Positions 43,045 to 56,600 of a stretch of 64,000 nt of DNA are shown piece after piece (positions within the stretch are counted from its first letter, which is position 1; every line of letters begins with the position of its first letter). The notes under the pieces were generated by a model. That model made no database searches, had not been told where the DNA came from, and worked only from the letters and a program-made list of their open reading frames with translations. A program made the position numbers and the translations under genes. Origin of the DNA: Apostichopus japonicus (lineage: Eukaryota; Echinodermata; Holothuroidea; Aspidochirotida; Stichopodidae); the NCBI RefSeq assembly GCF_037975245.1, contig NC_092572.1, positions 10,004,001 to 10,068,000 on the forward strand, written 5' to 3'.

Positions 43045-46000
43045 CAAGCACGTAAAAGAGGCTTTAAAGAGTTTCACATAAATCATCCACAGGGTCTGAG
43101 TGCTAGAGAAAGCATTGTCCTTGTAATTATATAGGAGTAACAAAAGCAAACTCATTATGGTAGTTGAAACCAGTTAACAGTTTTATTATGTATATCAATG
43201 ATTAACTGATTCTCTATATCCTTATTTTGATTAACTTTCAAAAGTACTTCTAGTTATGAGCACAGCTAACACATATACAGCGGAAAAAACTAAAGAGTGT
43301 CTCCTGTTTAATAAAATTGTAATACGAAAGATTATTTTTGCCATCAAATTGTTCCAATCGAAATTGCTCCTCAGATATAAAAGGTTACTACAGCACGAGT
43401 ACACTAAACTGTTTTTTAGTGTTAGAATCATGAAGTAATTTCTGTGAACTAGCTACAAATCATTCAAAATACTGCGTAGATTTTACCAACACGCTGTCGT
43501 TCTCGATTACATTGACATATAAATATATAAATCCTTGAGCTGAACAGGAAAGTCAGTAATTCTCCATATCATTTTAGAAACTGAAGCAGCGATTGTCGTC
43601 ACGTGATCGGAATTCCTCGAATACGATACAGTACTTGTATTACAACATGACCAATAAACGGAATACCTTTGGTTTACTTCATCGATCTTTCCATCTTTCT
43701 TAAGACAACCGACTTCATTGTTCACTCTATCCTCGACGTTTAAAACGTAAATACTTTGCATAACAATTACATTCTCGCAACACGGAACGTAAACTAGCAC
43801 ATCAACAACCTGAACACTGATAAAACGGTACTTAAATACATCCCATACCGCCAGACGCACCATGGTCAAACTAAACCGTACAGGGAAACGGCTTCTCACT
43901 TCTTCCTCCAACAGATAGGTTTATGCTATGGGTAGTCAGGCCACCCAGCGATATGTGATATCATTATGCATAACCTAGAAAATGCACTAGATGAGTCACT
44001 TTACATTTTGATAACGACCCTAACTCTCGAGACGATAGTTATAACTCTGAACGTTAATGGATGTGATTGAAGAAATAAAATATAATCCAACTTACAGAAA
44101 ATAATTCCAAACTTCTCAAATTCAGCGCACTGCTGATGACGATTGGCTTTAATTAAATCATATGAGCAGAAACCGGTGTTAATGTGTTAAAGGAGAAACG
44201 GGGAAGGGTTGATTGTTATTACAAAGCAGAATCATTAGCTTTTGGATAAAGAAGACCAAACTATACAGTTCAATACAGGCAAGTTAAAAATGTCATATTT
44301 GTTTCGTTTTAAGTCCCTTGGATGACTTGGAGTTCTAAAATTCAACATAGTTGCCATACGACGTAACGTCCGATAGTAGCACCGCCTACTCAACTCTTCA
44401 AATTGAATTATAAATATCTGAATAATTATTGTATTACCTTATTTAGATCGATCATACATTACAACGTATGGAACGCCAAAAGAACCTCAAATCATGCTGA
44501 TAATACAATCTATATGATTAAATAGTAAATTTATAGGAAATATACTGATTATATACTATATTATACATTTTAAACTCGATAATATACACGAGATTAACGA
44601 TGATAATAAGAAACTACACGATGAACACAAGAATCTACAAGTCTACAATATAAAAAGTACATGATAATAACGAAACTTTATGTCTATAATCAGAAATTAC
44701 GGATTATAATAAGAAGCGCTGCGTCTGCATATGTATGATATTTCGGACATTTTTTAAACTTATACAGGGTATATAGAATTCCCTCTAACTTGCTATCAGC
44801 AACATACGATCAGCAACATACGCGGTATTCTGTTGCCGCCGTGGACTGGGTAATAAACACTTATATATCGTAAATACTGATTGTTTATACGATTAAATTA
44901 GTCACACACACACACGAAACAACATTCTACAACAGTGAAAACAATAACAATCAACTAACCTGTATGTGAGTTGTGCGGTTCACCTTATGAATTATATGCA
45001 CACGGATTCGCGTATACGTACATATATGCATACGCCCGTGTGTTATATCATAAGCAGTTTTAATTGTATCGTGTATTCGATTGTTACCATCGTGCGGTTC
45101 TTATTATTATCTAATTATTATCAACGTGTAAACTCAGTATATTATGGTGTATTTTAAGTATATTATTATATAAATTTGTTTATTATCATATAATATCACA
45201 TTATCATCAGTTGTGATCCATTGGGCGTTCATAACAATGTGGTGTATTGCTAACAATTTAGACTTTGAACTCTCCATTTCCTCCTTATGCAACCGTATAG
45301 TGCTTCGGTTACTAACGTTGAATTACAGGCAGAACACGACATCTTTTGTATTGCGGGTAAGGAACGCTACGTAAGTACGTAGTCTGTACATGAAGCATAG
45401 TATTCCCGATCAGGAAATTACCAAGGACATCAGCCTAAGCAACGATACGGTAAGCGAATGATGATCAACTGTTCTATCGTTTGTTTGAACAGCAATAACG
45501 TAACAAATTCTTCATTGTATTTCATATAATTTCTATCATATTCTTGTAGCGACAATGCGACATACAAACTGTGGTAAGGCAAATGATTCATACATCAAAT
45601 TATTATTAATAATCGACCCTTAATTCGAAAAAAATACAAAATCAGTATGCACGTTTACTTTGCTTAGTTCGAAACTGATATCCATTGTTCTAATATTCTT
45701 TGCATGAAAAAGATGCCTTCATTTGTGGCATTTCTAGCTCTGTCATGTTGACAAAGATTGACCGATAAGGAATATTTTTCAGAACATGCTGTCAATAGAA
45801 CAGAAATCAACCTTTGAAGAAGCTTACGGTTAATATGATATGCTTTAATACTAATTGTTAATAATTATAATTTGTTTTTCGAATTTTAGAAATGTTACTG
45901 TTTAATATTATTGTAACGTAACATTTTTCGGAATTTCTTCGTTTTTTACCCCATAATTAATGATTAAATGACAATACTTTCTTCTTAAATAATCTTTTAT

Positions 46001-46880
46001 TGTAAAGAACGGTATAAGTATCGAATTGTAAGACAAACAATGATAGCTTGTAGTATTTTAACCTATTATGTGCATATAATCTTTCATTTTGTCTTTTGTT
46101 TTAGCAAGCTCCGTTACTGCTTCTGTTTCTAGTGCATGTCAATGTCTTTAGTTTAATACGAAGGCTCAGGAGTTGTGTTAAAAATATTAATCTATTGCTT
46201 GCACAAAGAAGATCGTTATTATCCAATTATCATAGAATGATCAGAAGAAATTGGTCACGGGCTTAAAGTGTTCGTCAGTTATTGCTGCTAGGCTGTGGGA
46301 AGAACATTGTAACACATGTTACAGCTGTTACAGTAAGAACTGTAATACAGCTGTTTCACTCATGAAAATGGCTCAGAAAATAAAAATCGACCGGTGATGG
46401 GAGACTTTATAGTGTTCATATTGAAGAGAAAAGAGAAAAATTTGTGATAGCGAACCAGAAAAACAGTAAATACAATAAACAACCATATAACTATAAAAGT
46501 AACTGAGGAAATTATTTCTACTATTAAACTACGAGAATCAGATGTAACATAACGCAAGACAAACAAATACATCATGTTTTTTTTTTGCCAATATATCTGC
46601 TAATTTCATTTGAACCTTTCTAGTCTTTTTTGCCAAAGGATGTCAACCTTTTTGTTTCCCATACAATATGCAAGAGTGGCAGTAATAAGATTATACGATG
46701 GACACACTATGGAGTATTCGTCAGAAACTTCAGATAAGCCCGTTTTTTCCCTATATGATTGGTAGTAAAAGTGGTATTCATATTTTAAATGTGTATCCTT
46801 GGGAACATGTTGCTTGCATATGCAAAGTAATTCTAAATGTAGTTTAAGAGCAACTATATTTAAATATTTTTCAAAAAATG
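43045..46880. other. Unassigned intergenic DNA
   Basis: The only notable item is a 134-codon open frame on the minus strand (43507-43911) with several Cys and Val-rich stretches (VVDVLVYVPCCENVIVMQSI) but no domain I recognise. The region 44450-45220 is very AT-rich with repeated ATAATAAGAA-type motifs. No exon chain could be built. Confidence 0.35.
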
Positions 46881-46984
46881 TGTGGAAAACATTTGATTGC
46901 ATGCTACTTACTACCGGAATAAAGAAATAAAACAAAACGCAACATATATGCTGTACCGCCTAATTCATGATATGTAAATACGCT

Positions 46985-47192
46985 CTTATACGACAAAAGC
47001 GTACTGAAGATATTGAGTATAGCTTATGTATTAAAATAAACCTACATAGTTGTGCACTGACGTGACGTCACTTAGTCTGTCTATAGCATTATCACCATTA
47101 GACTTTGAACTTTGTCACGGATTGAATTCAACTTTCATTTTGCAGTTTTTATTGCACTGTGAAGTACCACCATTGTTGACATACATAACACT
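46985..47192 (+). promoter_or_regulatory. Conserved 5' flank / 5' UTR of gene B
   Basis: Matches 1640-1855 of gene A, including TTTGAACTTTGTCACGGATT and TTTTGCAGTTTxTATTG. It contains GTGACGTCAC (near 47064), a CRE-like site not present in gene A. Confidence 0.35.
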
Positions 47193-47616
47193 ATGGCGCC
47201 TTGGGAAAGGTAAGAATATTACTGAATAAATTATCATATCATTCACCATTTTACGTTGGGTACGTTGAATCATTTCGTAAGAAGCAAACAGTACAGTAGA
47301 GGTTGAGCACAGCTCAATGTAGCAATGCAGCAGTGGTTAAGCAACATGTCTCATGTTAATTTCCACTTTTCTGTGGTTCCACGAGGAAGCAGCAATCGTT
47401 AGTTGTTTATACCTGCTGCATGGTTTCCAAATTTATTGAAGAAATGATATATAATTCTTTGTCGACTGCTTAAATACTATAAGGTAAAATAATCTGTACT
47501 GATATAAGTTTAGTATTTCAACATTGGCTTATTCTTCATCTTTTCTTCAATCTCGTTTTCTGTAAGGACCATGCGGACAATCATATTGCTGCTACTTGGG
47601 TTAATATCAACAAACG
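47193..47616 (+). CDS. Gene B exons 1-2: start and signal peptide
   Basis: 47193-47209 (MAPWE) and 47567-47616 (TMRTIILLLLGLISTN) join across a phase-2 intron to give a short basic start and a strongly hydrophobic core. Lengths (17 and 50 nt) equal those of gene A. Confidence 0.68.
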
Positions 47617-50600
47617 GTAAGTTAATCATGTCGACGACAAATCGTTCAATGTTTAGTGGGTATCCATATCATGCTTAGGAAATGACGCTACAACAAACTA
47701 CGATATGTCTATTTATGTTTTAGACTAATTGTGATTATTCGAAATTATACGAAATCGCAACATGTTGATCTTGATATTCAAACTGTAATTGCTTCTTGTT
47801 CTAGTGTATGCAGATATTACTAAGGCTCCATCGAGTGGTATCTTCCTGGAAGGTAGTGATGTTACATTGACTTGCGTTGTTGAAGGCAATGACAACGTTG
47901 TATGGGAAGATTTCAGGGATGCGACATTGATTTTCGTTGGCAAGGAAAAGAATACAGAGAAGAAGAAGTATGACAACTTTGAGATAAGTTCTGTTGATGA
48001 AGATTTCAGTTTAAGTATAAAAGACGTCCAATTATCAGATGAAGGGACCTACATATGCAAAGACAAAGACCGACTTGCAAATGCCACGGTGTCAATCGGA
48101 GGTAATATATTTTAAAGCTCTAAATTTTATTCAAAGCTAAAACATACAATAGATCCCTCAGTTTCAGGGCAATTGCGGAAAACAAAGCCTTTTGTTACTG
48201 AACATTATCGACGTTATTGTCTTTGTTTTTATACAGACAACTGTCAATCATATAAACAACATTACTTTCAAACATAAAGTTCCACAAACATAGTTAAATA
48301 TGGAACTTTTTTAATCAAAATCAAGGTAATAATCGAAAGGAATGTGGTTTGTAGTTGGAATTAAAAGTGAAGACGCACAGAGAAGCAATTGTACTGCGGT
48401 AGTAAATTGTTTACTTGTGTGACTTTAATAAGGTTCAAAGCTATGATATATGTTAATCTGTCGAATACGTATCTTACATTGACAGTATTACCATACGTGT
48501 ACCTCTCTGTAAAGCAATCAGAAGCTACACAAGCACCACAGACAAGTACAGAAGTAAACATTACGTGTTCTGCATACAACGCTAGACCTGTAGTGTCTGT
48601 GTTCGAGCTAAGTGTCATTGGCAGTGGAAAGGCGGTGAATATAACAAACGATAAATCCGAACAAAACGAAGATGGAAATACCTATAATTCATCAGCTTCT
48701 GTTCCTTACATCATGTCATCGGAAGGAATGTCTGTATATTGCCGAGTATTTACAGCCGGACGGTCTATCAAGCACACTGAAAACTTCTGTAAGTACTGTG
48801 TCATGTTAATCAATGGTAGATGTTTAAGCTGAAAACGGCTTGAAGGAAAAGTCAATAGAAAACAGATTCAGAGTCCAAGAATGAGAAGCTCTATAGAAAA
48901 TCTAATAAAAAAATCACTATGGAATATCATATGTAATACGTAATCAATGGCGGTTTACTGTGTACTGTGGTGAGGACTGATGAGCTAGTTTTCAAAGCAA
49001 GCGTATTTAGTCGAACAGGAAGTGTTTCACTTGAAAATCGAACACAAAATAGTTTTGAGGTTACTGAATAATATAAATTGTCTTTGATCCCTGCCTTCGT
49101 CATTCCTTTAATATAGACTCGTTAAAGAATGGCGCAATTTAAAAGAGTATGACTTGAGTTTAATAAAATTACAAATTGTGAATTTTATATTAATCTTTAG
49201 TCACTTTCGATGTAGGATCTAATAGTACACTTTTAAGCCATTCGATGTCCAGTTTGTAAGTCATACTGAAGGATTATCGCATCAGTGGTACAACAACGGA
49301 CATGGAAAACGTGGCAATTTGTGTTTTTAGGAAAAAGTTCTCCACAAAACATGCTCTGATCAATGACAAGAAGCTTTTAACTTCAAAACAAACAGATAAA
49401 CCGAGATGCAACATAACAATCTCTGGTAACGAGATTAGATGTTTATGCCAAGCTAGCCCACAAGTGAACACGTATTACATAGACGTTAATGGAAATCACC
49501 ACGACGGAGATGTTTTGTTTATTGAAGATGACAACACGATGAATATGAGATGTTATGCTACAAATGAATTAGGAACCGGGCAATCTGATCTTCTGTTTCC
49601 TGACGACACTTATGGTAAGTGCATGTGTTTTTATAGAGACATGGACCCTATAAGAAAAGCAGAGTGGGTAGTGTTTCTTAATTTGTGGTAAAAAAATGAA
49701 AGAAACCAAGCTAGGACCAGGCACTCATTCGGTTAATACCTTTTCATGATGGTGTCCTAATACCGGAAAAATGTATGTACAACTTGCATTTTGTTTCTCA
49801 ATGAGGGTTTTCCGTGTGAGTGGAATAAGTGTACTTATCTCGCATTCTTTGCTCTAGGCTCCTTTAAGTTAATATTTTGTTTTGTTCATAAACGAAAAAC
49901 CAACTTTCTCAACCTTTTCTCTCTGATAAAGGTTTTGGTTTAGTCCCAGTCGCAGTGATCGTGTCAGTTGTTGTCTTGCTGGTGGTTCTAACAGTTATAT
50001 ACATCAGACATCGACTCGGTCCAAGGGATAAGAAATCAGACGGTATTTGTGTATCTTTGTACATATAATCGGATGTAATCATATGCATGCATGGATAGAA
50101 GGTTTGATGGAAGGATGAATGGATGGATTGGTGAGTGGGTAGGTGTGTGAGTGTGTCACTGACTGCATGCTGGTATTCTGTATGCCTGGCTGGATGTATT
50201 AATGCATGTGTGAATGTATCGATGGTTTCATATATCGATAAGTGGCTGGCTGGGTTCATGGATCTATGTGTGAATGAATGGATTCACAGATGAATGACTG
50301 GCTGGTCGATCGGATTGCATCATGAATGGATGGATGTGATGATGCAAGAATTATCCATGTATTAATAAATGAATGAATGTATGGAAGAGATGCATATTTG
50401 ATACGGTATATAGTTAATAGCATATTTTCCTGATAAACTATAATTCTGAAAATAAAATATATTAGTAGAGCAAGACTCCACCGTCAGGTGATACGATTGC
50501 AACAAATAATTCTGAAGTGAACGTCTCCGTATGACGATTTGTCCATACGTTACAAACCAAAACCGTATCTTCGTATATGAAATAACAAAGTCGAAACATT

Positions 50601-53600
50601 AATCTTTAGTAATATTAACAGCGTCAAATCTTTAAATCTGGAGACGGAAAGGTGCTTGCTGACGCTACATTTTGATAATAACTTTGAATGGGTAAATTAT
50701 CTGGCCTGACAAACATGACTTCCAGGTTGTTGAGAAGAAAACATTCAGCGAGCTGCTGCTGTCAATAATATCTATAATATTGAATGATATTGATTCGCAT
50801 GTTCTGCATCCGACCCTGAAAATGAACCACTTTCGTAACTGTAATTCTGGAAGCGTATTGCTTGTCGCGTAAGTTTTCACTGTAACTGGAAAGAGCACTG
50901 TCCAAATTAATTTGCACAATAATTTACATTACTAATGATTATTCTTAAACACACAAAGTACAACTGCTTAAATGCTCTTAATTCGTCAAGTCGTATGGCA
51001 TGTAACAGAGGCATTGATATTATATTACTGATAATTCTAGCTTGACATCCATCAATTTGTTTCGCAAGGAGTGCAGTTTTTATTTCGATGTATATATTTT
51101 TCGGGTTGATAGTATTGACAATGAAAATATTAAGTACATATTGTTACATATGCCTAAGAAGCAACCAATAAAAGTCTTAGTTTAGATATCAATAGCCACT
51201 AGGCCAGCAATTTCGAACTAATAATACTGCATATATACATAATATATATGATACATAAGCTCATAATATGCATATCCGTGACCTTCATCAACATTACGTT
51301 GAAGTGTATTCTTTGTCTTACGAGATTAGTTAACTTTCGTGTTAAGTTTATACCTACTAGAGGTTGTCATTTGACAATTCTGAAAACAACAGAGGTGAGG
51401 CACTTCATATTGCTGGTGTTTTCTATATACTTTAAAAATATCTACGATGTGGTAGCAATATTGGCTAGAATAGGGCAATGTTATTAAAATCAACTGTTTA
51501 GATGATTTGAACTTTTAAAATCCTGGTTGTACAGAAAGTCCTTTCGGTACTGCAGTAGCAGCGCTCCAGTTAACTGGATGAACATGTCCAACAACAAATG
51601 TGGTACTCAGAAGCTCATATTGTAAAAAGAAAATACTCTGTGTCTGATTTTCAGATCAAATGAGGTCATTATAATACATTTGGAATTTTATCTCAATATG
51701 TTCGAGTCATTATACTGTAAGATCTATTGTGAATAACTTATGTAACATTACTATTTGAGTACGCAATCTTAGTCTCAATTTTGGATATTGCATGTCAAGT
51801 ATATCTCAAACATTAGAAAAACATTTAGATGATTTGTTCGCTTTTATTCATATATGTAACGCTTAGGGACATTGGCAAAACATAACCGTTGATTTATTAT
51901 GAACGGACTATCGTCTTCAAAATGTTTAGATTTTATAGAGACAATATTGATGATTTTCCTCCAACAGAAGAGCAACCTACAGAACATGGTGCTAACAAGG
52001 CGGAAAGTGTCAATCTACTCCCTCAGCCGTGAGTAAATCGAAACAGTGCAGGACGCAACATAGCAATTTAATACAATTTTATAAGTGTTATTTGTTACTT
52101 TAACCTAACCTAACCAAACATTCTATCCTTTGTTACTTTACCTAAATGTCCTTCCCTTTGCTGATCATAGTGCTTGTCTAAATAATTAATGCCAATTTTA
52201 TCAACGTACTTCATTCAGCTTGATATTTTGTTGAACATAGATTTTAACCTGTTTTATTTTGTCTTCCGTCATCTTAGTGAACACACACCACCTGAAAAAT
52301 TCGACGTTGTAAACAAAGGTATATATATAATATATATTTTTAAAATAAAATAAAATTTCATCTGCTTCTTGTCAATAACTGACTTGTATCTTTGACCAAG
52401 AAATAAGAAGTTGTAGGTATCGCCAAACCATGAAACAAAACTGGTTAGTGGACATCACTTACTGTATGGGAACAAGGCATATCCTGCACACATGTTTACT
52501 ACAAATATGAAGTAAAAAACAAAATCATACAACGAACCAATAGCATAGCCATGCTTCAAACGCACACATTCTTCACACTCCTGTGAACACTACGTACTAT
52601 TTTTTGAAACATTTGTTGCGTTTTGACTCATTAATATTGAATCAACATGGTCTGACAAGGACGGTTGGTAATTTGCAAAATTTTGAAACCATTTTCAATC
52701 AAGTGTATTTGCATCTGATTTCCTGTATATTGTAATTCAAATACGATATGTCAATCACATCTCTTGGTTATAACCGATAGCAACGCGGTGTATTTATTCT
52801 TAATTTTGCATGGAACGGAAATCGTTCCGCAGCAACACACTTATTCCTACCGGCTCGATACAGTCTCCGTCTTTGATCAATGAAATGTGACTCACAAAAT
52901 GAAGTGACCATACCTGCACCTATTCTTTATTAAATGCAAATGGACCATTTAATTATATAATTTATTTAAATCATTTCGCAAAATACATACACTGTTAAGA
53001 TTACGTCAACATGTCTGCTTTTCTACAATAGAAATGTCCGAGAGAAACAGTACAAATGATGAGGAAGCTTCAAGTTTCCCCCCTCAACAGTGAGTAGTCG
53101 ACGGATAAATGACAATTATTATACACATTCAATTGACTATTTTCGAGAAAACAAATGCATCATATTTTAACGTTATTATCACATATTTCTGTTTGTTATT
53201 TACTTCAGTGACTCTTCATCGCCACACACTAACCTAACCGGTGATTTAAAAGGTACAGATTTTTGAGTTTACTCCATATCTTTACTGAGATAATATGTGA
53301 TCCAAAATCGAGTTTGGTGGTCTTGAAAACGTGCTCAGAAACAGTAGACTATGGTATTTCAGAAAACCATCTGATAGTTTCCTCTACAATCAAAGTACAA
53401 AGCTGTCTTTGCTCATAGCTGTAAGATTTCTCTTGCAGGTTCCACACGCCATCTCAACAATATTTACTCATTCCGGGTTATATAACTTAACACTTTCTGG
53501 TATTACAGAAGTCTTTGAAATAAGAAGCGTCTGATCATCTCTTTATCTCAAACAAATTATAGTGGACAAACATTTATTTCAAATGAAAACTGTATTATCT

Positions 53601-56600
53601 TACTTTCTTTCAAATCCGTCGCCAGAGGTATCAATATGATATTAAAAAAAAAACAGTTTAAAAAGAAAAAAATATAAAGTTGGCAGTTGAAAAAGTTGTG
53701 TGTGATCGAACTACAAAAACTTAACTCAATGTCTTCAGGATTTGTGTAATGGACTAATGTGAATGGCTAGGGACTCGACTTAAAGAAAATATCGAGTATA
53801 TAATATAAACGATAAAATACATTTGAAAATTTTTAAGTGACACTTCATAAGCTTGGTCATAATAGCAAAATATTGTTTGTTTAATGTGTTTTATGTGTTA
53901 ATTTCATAGATCCACAGAAGTTCATAAGTAAAATCTTGTTACAAGTTAACAAAGACTGGGAACTTTTCGCCATTGAAGTTTTAAACATATCAGAAAAAGT
54001 TGTGGAAGAAGCAGTGATGAAAAATGACAACTTCGCAGGTGAGACTTTACTTGATATTGATTACGAGTTGGTACATGTGCGAACTGGCAAATAAGATAAG
54101 AAAATGTTAAAAGTGTTAGATCATAATGTTTCATTGTTTTGGATTTCGTCAGTAATTGTTTATCAAAAGTTATCGTCAGCATGGTTCTAGATTATATTCA
54201 AGTTCATTGTACTGTTGCATGGAAATACTTCTTGCTATTGGAAACTCATGATAATTCCTTGCAGATCAAATAAATGCTGTTACTGAAAATATGACGTCAT
54301 ACCATATCGAGGTATTATGCAACAATGCAACGTTGTATAAGCAATTTGGCCTTGAATGCGTCAAGGACAACAACGGATACTTGTTTCAACGTATTGACAA
54401 GACAAAAGCTGGTAAGTATGTACTTTTCTCAAGGTTTGTTGAGAACCATTTGTTTGAGATTGTGGAAAACCAAGAGCTTTGGAGCAGGTTCTTTTTTTAG
54501 TGAAGGGAACCTTATTTGTTGACTGTTATCGGGGAGAGAAGATCCATGATCAAATCTCCCACAAGCTTTAAAATACTGATATATTTTGTTCTCTTGTAGC
54601 CGCTTTCAAGCACTAAAATTGAATATTAGAAAGAGTAATGTCTCTACACTGTCATTACTTAACAAACTATTTTTAGAGGGGTGGTAAATACGCCTTTTTG
54701 TGAAGCCCATTCCCAAGTTTATCATGTAACAAATGACATTCCAAAACATAAATACAATAAGTGCATTGTATTTATGCAATAAATGCAATAAGTCTTAAAA
54801 GTAATACATTGTACGATGACTGAGAGAAACGAAATAATCCAATCACTACTACATGTAACGATTACAGTAACTACTGTAAATCTTTAAATTTTCTACCATA
54901 GTAAATACTGTGTTGTGTTGAAAAATCCGAGAAGTCGGTAGCATTGCAATTAGGTTTACAGTAAGAATTGAGGATATGTGTAAACCTAGCAACTGGATTT
55001 GTTGGGAGTACACATATCCTCAGTTCTAACTGTAATCCTAATAGCACATGCTACCGATTTATAGCACGATCCAGTTTTTACTTTGGTACATAATTTTAGA
55101 TTTACAGTAGTAAATGTGTTCTATTTGCGTAGAGGGTGCATATGTAGTCATTAAAGCAAGGTAGTTCCAATTGAAAACATTTTTTCTACATTCTTCTACT
55201 GCTACTTTTAGTCCCCAAAGTGACGACATATTAGTCTCATGTGGAATCAGAATTGGTAAACTTGGAATTATGAAACTTTTGGAAGCATTCGGCGAAAAGG
55301 ATATTGGAACTGAGGATGGTGCCACTATTTTGAAAACGTTAGAGCAGACGAACTTGATAAGGAAACCGTATGTCGATCTTCTACGACAACTAACTAAGTG
55401 CAACATCTATGGAGCGAGGAAAATACTTCTTTTAAATTTCGAAACAGGTTGGTGAATTATAATATTGCAAAGTAAAGTACGATATTGTCAAGGTCGTACA
55501 AATTTAAAACGAGTTTTTTGTTCTAACTTATATGTCTACAAGATCACATTATTTGAATGTCAATGTGAAGCGTGAAGAAGTCAATGTGAAGCGAAATGTT
55601 ACGAACATTTCATATCATATGTGTCAATAATATCTGATAAGTGAGAATATAGCTTGATTTATTAACTCACTTAAAAATAATATCACGGTAACAGCGCTAT
55701 TGTTTAACTTTGTAATAAAATATACAGGAACTAGTTTTAAACGTAATCCTGTGACAGTACATAGAATTACATGTATTCATTTATCTTAATTCGTAAATAT
55801 ATATTCTATTGTGATCCATAAATTACTATTTAATAAAGTTTACTCTCTGAAGTCATTGTGTCCTTCCGTAGCTTTGGTTCAATTTATTAGAAATTGAGTT
55901 AAAGTGGATTGTACGGATGACACGGTAATATGGTTGCAACATCAGCATCACAACAATTATATGTCCCAATTACGTTACTTTCTTTTCAAATTATGTGTTA
56001 GATTTACAGCGACTAAAAGCCACCATACGAAACAATGTAAAAAATGACTGGGAAATATTTGCAATCGAAATTTTACACATAACAGAAGAACTTGTAGAGG
56101 ATGCGGTAATTAACTACGACACTTACGACGGTGAGATATACTCTTTTGTTATTATTGCATATATATATCGATGTTAATTATTATTGTTTACAAAACGTTA
56201 ACTAGAAGTAAAATGAAAGAATCATCTGAAAGAAAGAAATTGTCTTGAATCTGAGTTTCAGTCCGCTTTCATGGATGCTTTAGTTTTACTCCTCGGTAAT
56301 TATCCGGAAATAACAAATATTTTCTACGATTGTTTGTAGATCAAATTGAGGTAGTTATAAGTGAAATAACAGCGGAGCATATTGGAATGATGGATGACAT
56401 CAACACGCATAACAAGTTGGAAAAGAGAAATTTACTGGAAGAGTTTAACCTTCAATCTGTTGAGGAAGAAGGTAAATATTACTTCAGAAACCTGAGAAAG
56501 TAAAACAAAACTTGACTACATAATATAAGATGGCTTTCTGTATGTGTGTATACTCCGTTTAAGTACGTATTGCACAGTATTCACAACATTTCTTTTACAC

